The notes beneath the pieces were generated by a model. The model did no database searches. It was given only the letters and a program-made list of their open reading frames with translations, and was not told the origin of the DNA. The translations under genes and the position numbers were made by a program. From contig NZ_CP141266.1 of assembly GCF_030540775.2 (NCBI RefSeq), forward strand, positions 2,963,001 to 3,027,000: a DNA stretch of 64,000 bases, read 5' to 3'. Shown here in pieces: positions 26,543-34,031 of this stretch. How positions within the stretch are numbered: the stretch's first letter is position 1; the number at the start of each line of letters is the position of its first letter. This DNA is from Flavivirga abyssicola. GTDB lineage: Bacteria > Bacteroidota > Bacteroidia > Flavobacteriales > Flavobacteriaceae.

Positions 26543-28279
26543 ATGCGAAAGCACATAAAAAATATACTAACCGCAGCAATCACATTAAATGCTGCAGTTT
26601 CCTTTTCACAAGATAAAATAAATGATACGATTAACACAGGAGTTATTGATGTTGTGAAACCTTATGCACCAACAATATCTGATGCATTTAAAGTAAAAGA
26701 AACCCCTTCTTTAGAAGATGAAACTACCGAAACTAAAAAAGCGATTAAATACAATATTTTTTCATTTCCTGTGGCATCTACATTTACACCAGCAAAAGGC
26801 AAGGCTGCAATCGTAGAAAAAAGGAAACCAATAAAGCTATTTGATAATTATGCAACCCTAGGTGTGGGGACATACACAACTATTTTAGGAGAAGTATATT
26901 TAAATCATGCTATTAGTAGAACAGAAAGTGTAGGAGGTTATGTAAGTCATCATTCATCTCAAGGGGGTATTGAGGATTTATCTTTTGATGATAATTTTTC
27001 TAACTCTAAAATCAATGTGAATTATTCATCTCGTTTAAGAGATTTAGCATGGAATGTTGAAGGCGGGTTTATACATCAAAGCTATAATTGGTATGGAGTG
27101 CCTCAGTCTCAGATTACAGCAGCAACAACTGATGGTATTGATGTTGGTCATTCTTTTTTTAGTGCTCATTTTGGGGGTGATATTACTTTTGAAGATACTT
27201 ATATTAATTCGGGAAGTTTCTTTTTCAGACGTTTTGGGGATAATCAAGGTTCTGGAGAAAATAGATTTATAGCCAAAGCAAAAGTTGATTTACCTATTAG
27301 AGATGTAGAGATTTCAACTGATATTAGGTTTGACTACTTAGGAGGAACATTTGATAGGGCGTATTTAACGAATACAGAATTAAATTATGGAAATTTTCAA
27401 GTAGGAATTTCATCAGCATATGAAATGAAACAAGATGATTTAACTGTAAACCTTGGAGCCTCTCTGTTTTATTTAAATGATAATGAGTCTGGAGAAAGTA
27501 AAATTTATATTTATCCTAATGTCACTGCCACGTATAGGTTGGTAAATGATGTTTTAATTGCTTATGGAGGCATTGAAGGTGACTTAATTCAAAATTCTTA
27601 TTATGATTTTGCTACAGAGAACCCTTTTGTATCTCCAACTTTAGTTGTAGCGCCTACTGATCAATTATACAATGCTTATATAGGTTTAAAAGGAAAGTTG
27701 TCCAGTAACATGAGTTATAATATTAGTGGACTTTATATAGCCGATAGGAGTAAAGCCCTTTATAAAACAAATATTATAAGAAATCTAATACCAGAGAATG
27801 ATTATGATTACGGAAACTCGTTTGGAATTGTATATGATGATGTTGATACTTTTGGAGTTGCAGGAGAAATAAATGTCGATGTAAATAGAAACTTTAAATT
27901 AGGTTTAAAAGCTGAGTATTTTAGTTATTCAACAGAAGATGAAGCGGAGGCTTGGAACTTGCCAGATATTAAGGGGTCATTGTTTCTAGATTATCAGATA
28001 AATGAGCATTGGTTTACAGGCGCTAATTTATTTTATGTAGGAGAACGTAAAGATCAATTGGTATTAGAAGGTTCGTTACTACCGGACCCCCTATCTGAAA
28101 CTGTTGTTTTAGATAGTTATTTTGATGCTAATGCGCATTTGGGGTATCATATTAACGATCAATTATCGGTATTTGCAAAAGCTAATAATATTAATAATCA
28201 GGCTTATCAACGCTGGCAAAGTTTTCCAGTACAGAGTATTCAGTTTTTAGCAGGTGCTACTTATAAGTTTGATTTTTAA
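26543..28279 (+). CDS. Outer-membrane beta-barrel protein (TonB-dependent receptor-like, no plug)
   Basis: A 578-residue protein with a signal peptide (about 1-22, SFS/QD) and an N-terminal periplasmic stretch including NTGVIDVVKPYAPT. Repeated amphipathic strands alternate from about residue 95 to the terminal aromatic motif (TYKFDF), as in outer-membrane barrels. Family annotation would be TonB-dependent receptor, but the plug domain is not visible and the length is shorter than usual receptors. It follows the TPR gene, so the TPR protein could be its periplasmic partner. Ligand unknown. Confidence 0.72.
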   Translation: MRKHIKNILTAAITLNAAVSFSQDKINDTINTGVIDVVKPYAPTISDAFKVKETPSLEDETTETKKAIKYNIFSFPVASTFTPAKGKAAIVEKRKPIKLFDNYATLGVGTYTTILGEVYLNHAISRTESVGGYVSHHSSQGGIEDLSFDDNFSNSKINVNYSSRLRDLAWNVEGGFIHQSYNWYGVPQSQITAATTDGIDVGHSFFSAHFGGDITFEDTYINSGSFFFRRFGDNQGSGENRFIAKAKVDLPIRDVEISTDIRFDYLGGTFDRAYLTNTELNYGNFQVGISSAYEMKQDDLTVNLGASLFYLNDNESGESKIYIYPNVTATYRLVNDVLIAYGGIEGDLIQNSYYDFATENPFVSPTLVVAPTDQLYNAYIGLKGKLSSNMSYNISGLYIADRSKALYKTNIIRNLIPENDYDYGNSFGIVYDDVDTFGVAGEINVDVNRNFKLGLKAEYFSYSTEDEAEAWNLPDIKGSLFLDYQINEHWFTGANLFYVGERKDQLVLEGSLLPDPLSETVVLDSYFDANAHLGYHINDQLSVFAKANNINNQAYQRWQSFPVQSIQFLAGATYKFDF

Positions 28280-28298
28280 TTCCTGCGAAGGCAGGAAT
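28279..28298 (+). repeat. GC-stem hairpin repeat overlapping the barrel gene stop
   Basis: ATTCCTGC-GAAG-GCAGGAAT is a perfect 8-bp stem. An inverted copy occurs at 29238-29257 (ATTCCTGC-CTTC-GCAGGAAT) and a diverged one near 51320-51344. The hairpin starts at the stop codon of the barrel gene, so it may also act as its terminator. Confidence 0.75.
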
Positions 28299-28836
28299 CT
28301 CATGAAACATATCATTAACGAGTTTCAATAAGGCAGAAATCTCATGATGAAACCTCTAACTTGTTTTCAGGATCTTGTGTCATTCCTGCGACTTCTTGTG
28401 CTTGTGCTGAATTCGTTTTAGTAAAACGGGAATTCCTTTTATTATATTTATGAAAAAGTTACTTTAAATATCATTTTGTTTTTATCAATCTTGGTATAGC
28501 TCAAAGTGTAGTTCAAGAATTAATACTTTCTGATTGTGTTTTAGAGTTAAAAAAGGTCACCTTGCCCAAGTTATTTTTCAATTGATTACTCGAATGGAGA
28601 TGCATCAAGTAATAGGTGTTTGTATAGATGTAATCATTAGAGTGTATAGAAAATGAGGCTCGATCTGCAAAAAAAGTTTATAAGGATATGAAAGCTCATT
28701 TTAATTTCTATCTGAAAATTTGGGGTTGTTTAAAAAATATTGACAATAAAAGAGTTTCAAACTGATGATTTACCTTAAAAAGACAAGGTGCTGAAAAATC
28801 GATCAACAATGATCCTAATAGGGTTGAAATTAGTCA
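28280..28836 (+). other. Decayed repeat-rich intergenic region with a possible sigma-factor relic
   Basis: About 557 bp without an intact gene. After the hairpin repeat come a diverged partial copy (28381-28440, with GAATTCGTTTTA...AAAACGGGAATTC arms) and, at about 28513-28760, short frames interrupted by stops and shifts. One frame reads QELILSDCVLELKK, then in the next frame GHLAQVIFQLITRM, then VIGVCIDVIIRVYR. This weakly resembles the opening of ECF sigma factors (region 2: LI.DC...AQ..L...GVC.R). A frameshift sits in a run of As at 28549-28554. Treat the identity as tentative. Confidence 0.3.
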
Positions 28837-29136
28837 TTAAAGATCTTCAAGCTGTTTTTTGAATTCTAAATCTTCAATTAAATTTTCTTCAAATTTATTT
28901 AATTCAAGTTCAACATCTTTTTTGTTTAATTCTTTTCTTATTGTGAAAGGGTAGAATATATTAATAAGGCCTGCAATTGCTAAAAATAGAAAGAGGGTTT
29001 GAATCAACAAATTATCTGAAAGATATTCCATTAAAAGATTTTTATTGAAGTAGTTAAATAAAAAATAAATAATTGAAATAACCGCAGCAATAAAAAACAC
29101 AAGTATAGTTTTTCGTCTATTAAAAAATTTATGCAC
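28837..29136 (-). CDS. Small two-helix membrane protein, hypothetical
   Basis: A 99-residue protein with two predicted membrane segments (about 10-30 and 42-66) and a charged C-terminal tail (KKDVELELNKFEENLIEDLEFKKQLEDL) likely to form a helix or short coiled coil. It could be a holin-like or regulatory protein, but no family was recognised. Leftward, between the decayed region and the methyltransferase gene; 94 bp separate it from the next gene. Confidence 0.6.
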   Translation of the reverse strand: MHKFFNRRKTILVFFIAAVISIIYFLFNYFNKNLLMEYLSDNLLIQTLFLFLAIAGLINIFYPFTIRKELNKKDVELELNKFEENLIEDLEFKKQLEDL

Positions 29137-29230
29137 TTTCTCTTTTTTTAATTAGAAACTTAAATTTACTATTTTAAATTTAATCTGTGCTAATAAAATT
29201 AATTTGTTTGTATTATAATATCCTTTTAAA

Positions 29231-29947
29231 TTATAAGATTCCTGCCTTCGCAGGAATTAACCTCGCCAAATAATCAAAATGCTCACCTTCTAAAATCAAT
29301 TCACATTTTAGCTTCACAGTGTCACAAGCCAAACGTAACGTATTAAAATCCAAATAGAGCCACTTCATTGGACTTTCTTTTTCACCTTTATAAGATACAA
29401 AATAATCAAGTTCACCATAATAACTAGAATTAGCATCAATCCAAAAGCCACCATCTTCATCTTCGTACATATATTTTATATCGGAAGAATCAATTAAAAT
29501 TTGTCCGTTAGTTTTTAAAAGGCTTTTTAAATGTGATAAGTACTTTGAAACCTGAGATAACTGTTGAAATATGCCTGTACCATTCATCAACAGGAGAATA
29601 GTATCAAAAGTTTCAGTTTCATCTAAAATATTTTTGACTTCAGTATCTAAAACACCTCGTTGTTTGGCGACATCAATAGCACCTTTAGAAATATCAATAG
29701 CCTTTACTTTCAAGCCTTTTTTTTGTAAATATAAACTATGACTTCCAGCGCCACATCCCACATCTAAAACAAAACCTTTAGATAATTTTAAGGCTTTTTG
29801 TTCTATGCTTGGCATATCTTTAAAATTGCGAAATAAATAAGGAAGCGGTAATTTATCTTCGTCAGAAATGCTTGTAGAAGTAATCATATCCTCCGTATAG
29901 TTTCCGCTTTGATAATCTAATAATGCTTTTCCGAAAAGATCTTTCAA
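29231..29947 (-). CDS. Class I SAM methyltransferase with repeat-derived C-terminal tail
   Basis: A 238-residue methyltransferase with motif I VLDVGCGAGSHSLYL (about 60-74), acidic residue VKAIDISKGAI and a motif IV-like TILLLMNGTGIF. The last residues (IPAKAGIL) are read from the GC-stem repeat at 29238-29257, so the native end of the protein was probably extended when the repeat arrived and replaced the old stop. It is a small-molecule-like methyltransferase; the substrate is unknown. Confidence 0.85.
   Translation of the reverse strand: MKDLFGKALLDYQSGNYTEDMITSTSISDEDKLPLPYLFRNFKDMPSIEQKALKLSKGFVLDVGCGAGSHSLYLQKKGLKVKAIDISKGAIDVAKQRGVLDTEVKNILDETETFDTILLLMNGTGIFQQLSQVSKYLSHLKSLLKTNGQILIDSSDIKYMYEDEDGGFWIDANSSYYGELDYFVSYKGEKESPMKWLYLDFNTLRLACDTVKLKCELILEGEHFDYLARLIPAKAGIL
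29238..29257 (-). repeat. GC-stem hairpin repeat within the methyltransferase 3' end
   Basis: ATTCCTGC-CTTC-GCAGGAAT, the inverted copy of the hairpin at 28279-28298. It lies inside the reading frame of the methyltransferase gene and codes its final residues (PAKAGI). Confidence 0.75.
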
Positions 29948-29960
29948 AAGTTATATTTTG

Positions 29961-30026
29961 TGTCATGTTGAACGCAGTCGAAACATCTCATAATAAATTA
30001 GATTCTTCACTTCGTTCAGAAAGACA
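29961..30026 (+). repeat. 66-bp palindromic dispersed element
   Basis: Both ends begin TGTC and read alike when one is reverse-complemented: TGTCATGTTGAACGCAGTCG on the left, TGTCTTTCTGAACGAAGTG on the right, with an AT-rich centre. This imperfect inverted repeat resembles small Flavobacteriaceae repeats with TGAACG/GAAGTCG cores. One arm is echoed at 26489-26521. Confidence 0.65.
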
Positions 30027-30046
30027 AGTTTGTTTATTTTTACACC

Positions 30047-30538
30047 ATGCAAGACACCATTAAAAATCTTCCAAAGCTCGCCAAAGATAAGCATAACGAA
30101 AACAAAAAATTCTTTGCCAAGTTAAAAAAGAAACCGCCAAAGAATTTGGATTATATCATGCAAGAATTACATGATGACGAGTTTGAGCGTATCGACTGTT
30201 TAGAATGTGCAAACTGTTGTAAAACTACTGGGCCATTATTCACAGATAAAGATATTGAACGCATTTCGAAACACTTCAAACAAAAACCGCAGCAGTTTAT
30301 AAATCAATATCTACGTATTGATGAAGATAATGATTATGTCTTACAAACCGTTCCCTGTACTTTTTTGGGAACAGATAATTATTGCTCTATTTATGATGTA
30401 AGACCAAAGGCTTGTCGAGAATTTCCACATACAGATAGAAAGAAGTTTCAGCAAATATCAAACTTAACTTTAAAAAATGTAGCCATGTGTCCAGCAGCTT
30501 TTAACATTGTTGAAAACATGAAAAAAAGAATAAAATAG
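30047..30538 (+). CDS. YkgJ-type cysteine-cluster protein
   Basis: A 163-residue protein with the YkgJ-like cysteine cluster: CLECANCC at residues about 49-56, then CTFLGTDNYCSIYDVRPKACREFP and CPAAF, together eight or so cysteines thought to bind a metal (zinc or an Fe-S centre). Family members are of unknown function, sometimes linked to Fe-S or redox biology. It is a free-standing rightward gene after the palindromic repeat and before the MITE-like element. Confidence 0.88.
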   Translation: MQDTIKNLPKLAKDKHNENKKFFAKLKKKPPKNLDYIMQELHDDEFERIDCLECANCCKTTGPLFTDKDIERISKHFKQKPQQFINQYLRIDEDNDYVLQTVPCTFLGTDNYCSIYDVRPKACREFPHTDRKKFQQISNLTLKNVAMCPAAFNIVENMKKRIK

Positions 30539-30546
30539 TATATTTA

Positions 30547-30704
30547 GAGTCTGTTTAAGAATTTGTGATTAGAATTTTTATAGGCTATTTTGGTGCAGTA
30601 TGAGGCAAAATTTTTAAGCATAGCCTCGTTACGGTTCAAAATTTTAACGAAATAATGCGCAAAAAGGGGCGTAAAAAATAATTAACTAAATCTTAAACAG
30701 ACTC
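30547..30704 (+). mobile_element. MITE-like element with 14-bp terminal inverted repeats
   Basis: The two ends are GAGTCTGTTTAAGA and its reverse complement, flanked by TA on both sides, which fits the TA target-site duplication of IS630/Tc1-mariner-type elements. The 158-bp interior has no ORF. The match extends to TTAGAGTCTGTTTAAGA (17 bp) when the adjoining bases are counted. A non-autonomous element needing a transposase elsewhere in the genome is the most likely reading. Confidence 0.72.
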
Positions 30705-30721
30705 TAATAAAAATATTCTAT

Positions 30722-31558
30722 TTGGAAGTTATTTTAAATTATTTTGAAACCATTCCTCCATTACATAGGGGTATTATTATTGTTGGAGGGTTAACTTTTT
30801 TTTGGATTCTTGAGGGGATCATGCCCCTATTTGGATTTAGCTATAAAAAGTGGAAGCATGCCATACCGAACATATTTTTTACGCTAACAACAATTCTTGT
30901 AAACCTGCCTTTAGCTTTTATATTTTTAAAATCATCAGATTGGGTAGTTGCTAATAATTTTGGAATTCTAAATTGGCTTCCGGACATGCCAATATGGTTG
31001 TATGGGATTCTAGGAATCTTTTTAATTGATGGCATAGGGGCATACTTGCCGCATTTAATTGAGCACAAAGTTAAGCCATTATGGATGGTGCATTTGGTAC
31101 ATCATTCAGATCACCATGTAGACACAACGACAGCCAATAGACATCACCCTTTAGAAAGTCTTATCCGTTATGTCTTTACACTTATGGGGATATTTGTAAT
31201 AGGGACACCTATAGCACTTGTTTTTTTATATCAATCACTATCAATTGTAGCAACACAATTTAATCATGCTAATATAAAACTGCCTAAAAAAGTAGACTTT
31301 TTACTAAGTTATATTATAGTATCACCAGATATGCATAAAGTACACCACCATTATAAACTTCCATATACAGATTCTAATTACGGAAATATCTTTTCTGTAT
31401 GGGACAGACTTTTTGGGACTTATATGAAACTTGATACCGATAAAATTGTTTATGGCGTTGATGTATTTCCTGATGAAACTAAAAACGGTAATATTAAGGA
31501 CTTATTACTACAGCCATTTCAGAAATATAGAAAACCTACGACTTCTAAAGAAGAATAA
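30722..31558 (+). CDS. Sterol desaturase/fatty acid hydroxylase family membrane protein
   Basis: A 278-residue integral membrane protein with the eight-histidine di-iron signature: HLIEH (111-115), HLVHH (124-128) and HKVHH (205-209), plus nearby histidines (131, 132, 182). These enzymes hydroxylate or desaturate lipids using di-iron and oxygen. The start is TTG at 30722; the nearest in-frame ATG lies inside the first predicted helix region and would truncate it. It begins 18 bp after the MITE-like element, so the element may influence its expression. Confidence 0.85.
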   Translation: MEVILNYFETIPPLHRGIIIVGGLTFFWILEGIMPLFGFSYKKWKHAIPNIFFTLTTILVNLPLAFIFLKSSDWVVANNFGILNWLPDMPIWLYGILGIFLIDGIGAYLPHLIEHKVKPLWMVHLVHHSDHHVDTTTANRHHPLESLIRYVFTLMGIFVIGTPIALVFLYQSLSIVATQFNHANIKLPKKVDFLLSYIIVSPDMHKVHHHYKLPYTDSNYGNIFSVWDRLFGTYMKLDTDKIVYGVDVFPDETKNGNIKDLLLQPFQKYRKPTTSKEE

Positions 31559-31721
31559 AACTCCTCTTACTATATTGAGACTACTTCTTAAATGTGGTTT
31601 TTATATCGTACATTATAAAATAATTACAATTAGTCAAATTGTGTTATTATAAAACACATCTGTCATATTAAGGCTTGATTTTTAGTCGTAAAATTGATTA
31701 TGAATAAAAATATTTAGAGAT

Positions 31722-32210
31722 ATGAAGTTTAAAATAATAGTCATTATAAGTTTTATAGGCATGTTCCTTTTTATGGCGTTTGTAAATAAAGATAAACAAG
31801 AATCAGATTATCATTATTTAAAGGAACGTCTGGAAAAAACAAAGTCTTATACTATAGAAGTTCTTGAAGCCATGCCTGAAAGTGATTATATGTATAAACC
31901 AACAGAAGATGTGCGTACATATACAGCTTTAGCATCCCATACTATATATTCTATAGAATGGAATATAGAATTAATGAAAAATAAACCTATTAAATGGAAG
32001 CCTTGAGATGAAAACCGTTTTAGTAAAGAAACGTTGATAATCTACGCCAATGATCAATTTGATAAGCTATTGACTTTTATCAATGATGTTAAAGAAACCT
32101 CGGAATTAACAGAGAAACTTATTGATGTTTTGAATCATAATGCACACCATCGAGGACAAATGACAACGTATTTACGAATGAAAGGCATCACGCCACCCAG
32201 TTACAGATAA
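31722..32210 (+). pseudogene. DinB-family gene broken by an in-frame TGA
   Basis: The frame 31722-32210 is open except for TGA at codon 95 (32004-32006), where DinB homologues read Gly or similar in KPGDENR; here it is KWKP-stop-DENRFSKETL. Downstream codons continue with DinB sequence to the metal-site block LNHNAHHRGQMTTYLR and an ending KGITPPSYR. The N-terminal segment looks like a signal anchor. The most likely history is a single point mutation (GGA to TGA). Without readthrough, only 94 residues are made, lacking the C-terminal metal-binding histidines. Confidence 0.85.
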
Positions 32211-32223
32211 ACTAATATAATGT

Positions 32224-33150
32224 ATGGGAAATATAAAACATGGTATATTATTTTTAATCCTCTTTTTAGGGATACAAGAGGTAGTTAGTCAGGATTCAAA
32301 ATATCTGCATTTTTTAGTTGATTCTTTACCAAAAGGTAAACCAGTATTAGTCAATTTTGATATAGATAAAGGGTATATGGCAACAGAACGTATTGCTATT
32401 TCAAAAAATGGAAAAACGATATATTATGGTGTTAGAAACGGTTATGCAACATTATCTCAACCGGATGCTTTAGCACATATTATGAAAATCGAATTTAATA
32501 AAGGGAAATGGAGTAAACCACAAACTATTTTTGCTGATAGTGCTGGAGCGCCAGCATTATCAAGAAACGAAAAGATGTTGTATTTTCAATATGAAGATAC
32601 AATAGCCCCACAAGGATTATACTCGAAAAAAACGAGAACAGGTTGGGCAACACCTAAGGTGTTTAAAAAAGCGATAGAGAAATCTCATTATTGGCAATCT
32701 CCTAAAGCAGGTAGTTACTATTATACAGCTGGCATTAAGGAAAATAAGAAGATTCAGGATGTTTTTCATGTCGTTACTACCAAATCTGATACTCTTATAA
32801 AACGATTAGGGTTTCATGTGAAGGGAGACTGGTCTGATTTGTATGTTTCGCCAGATGAGTCTTTTTTGATTCTGTTATTTGGTAAACAAAATAAAGGAGG
32901 AGCGTATACTTTCTATGGGAATTCGAATCTATTCATATCTTTTAAAAGAAATAATAATACATGGACAACTCCAGTTAATTTAGGAAAGGAAGTACATAGT
33001 ATTTCTAAATGGAATTGGGGACCTTATGTTACCAAGGATAAAAAATATTTATTCTTTTCAAGTTGGGGGAAAACAGTTGGGACGTATATAATAGATTTTG
33101 AACCCATTTATAATAGACTTAAATTAGCATCAGAAAATAAACAAAATTAA
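32224..33150 (+). CDS. Secreted WD40/PD40-like beta-propeller protein
   Basis: A 308-residue protein with a signal peptide (about 1-22, VVS/QDS). Repeated strands such as ERIAISKNGKTIYYG, APALSRNEKMLYFQ and DLYVSPDESFLILLFG are the WD40-like/PD40 repeat style seen in TolB-like propellers. It is likely periplasmic or secreted and may bind partners; enzymatic function is not indicated. It is followed by the GDPD gene after 2 bp, so both are probably co-transcribed. Confidence 0.7.
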   Translation: MGNIKHGILFLILFLGIQEVVSQDSKYLHFLVDSLPKGKPVLVNFDIDKGYMATERIAISKNGKTIYYGVRNGYATLSQPDALAHIMKIEFNKGKWSKPQTIFADSAGAPALSRNEKMLYFQYEDTIAPQGLYSKKTRTGWATPKVFKKAIEKSHYWQSPKAGSYYYTAGIKENKKIQDVFHVVTTKSDTLIKRLGFHVKGDWSDLYVSPDESFLILLFGKQNKGGAYTFYGNSNLFISFKRNNNTWTTPVNLGKEVHSISKWNWGPYVTKDKKYLFFSSWGKTVGTYIIDFEPIYNRLKLASENKQN

Positions 33151-33152
33151 AA

Positions 33153-34031
33153 ATGCTAATTTGTCTTAGGCGTATTATATTTTTACTTTTTATTAATTTG
33201 TTTATGAATTGTAATCAGCCAAAAATTATAGATATTCAAGGGCATAGAGGTTGTAGAGGACTCATGCCAGAGAATACTATACCAGCATTTGAAAAAGCTA
33301 TAGCATTAGGAGTGCATACATTAGAATTAGATGTTGCGGTATCAAAGGATTCTGTTGTAGTGGTATCCCATGAACCCTTTATGAATAGAGTTATATGTTT
33401 GGATGCTGAAGGAAAAGAGATCCCAGAATCAGATGATAAAAAATACAATTTATATCAAATGACTTTTGATAGTATTAAACAATTTGATTGTGGTACAAAG
33501 TTTCATCCTAGATTTCCTGAGCAAGAAAAATTGAAGGCTTATAAACCAAGCTTAGAAGAAGTCATTAAAACATCAAAAATATTAAACCACAATATTAAAT
33601 TCAATATCGAAATTAAGGCCAGCCCTGAGTACGATAATGTTTATACGCCTAATCCAAAGAATTTTGTGCAATTAGTTTTGGAAGCGATAAAGAATAATAA
33701 TGCTTTTGCTGATACGAATTTACAAAGTTTCGATTTACGTATTATGGAGGAAATTAAAAAACAAGCTCCAAACATGGAGGTAGCACTTTTAGTTGATGAA
33801 GATGAAGATATCTGGAGCAAAATAACAATGATGAGTTATTCTCCAGAAATTATCAGTCCATATTATAAATTATTGAATAAAGAGACAATAAAAAAGCTTA
33901 AAGCAGAAAATTTTAAGGTCATTCCGTGGACAATAAATAGCGTTGAAGAACTTCAAAAAATGATTGATTTTGAAGTCAATGGAATTATAACAGATTATCC
34001 AAATAAGCTAATTGAAATTCTAGAAAACTAA
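33153..34031 (+). CDS. Glycerophosphodiester phosphodiesterase, lipoprotein
   Basis: A 292-residue GDPD enzyme that hydrolyses glycerophosphodiesters to glycerol 3-phosphate and an alcohol. It has a lipobox-like end to the signal peptide (LFMNC, Cys20), so it is likely anchored in the envelope. Catalytic-site residues are visible: GHRG (30-33, with His31 and Arg32), PENT (39-42), LELDV (Glu58, Asp60), SHEP (His73) and later FNIEIKA. It directly follows the propeller gene and ends 4 bp into the convergent namZ-like gene. Confidence 0.9.
   Translation: MLICLRRIIFLLFINLFMNCNQPKIIDIQGHRGCRGLMPENTIPAFEKAIALGVHTLELDVAVSKDSVVVVSHEPFMNRVICLDAEGKEIPESDDKKYNLYQMTFDSIKQFDCGTKFHPRFPEQEKLKAYKPSLEEVIKTSKILNHNIKFNIEIKASPEYDNVYTPNPKNFVQLVLEAIKNNNAFADTNLQSFDLRIMEEIKKQAPNMEVALLVDEDEDIWSKITMMSYSPEIISPYYKLLNKETIKKLKAENFKVIPWTINSVEELQKMIDFEVNGIITDYPNKLIEILEN

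Noticed and set aside
32004-32006. TGA in the DinB frame read as selenocysteine
   Set aside because: No SECIS-like structure recognised and homologues have an ordinary residue; a nonsense mutation is simpler.
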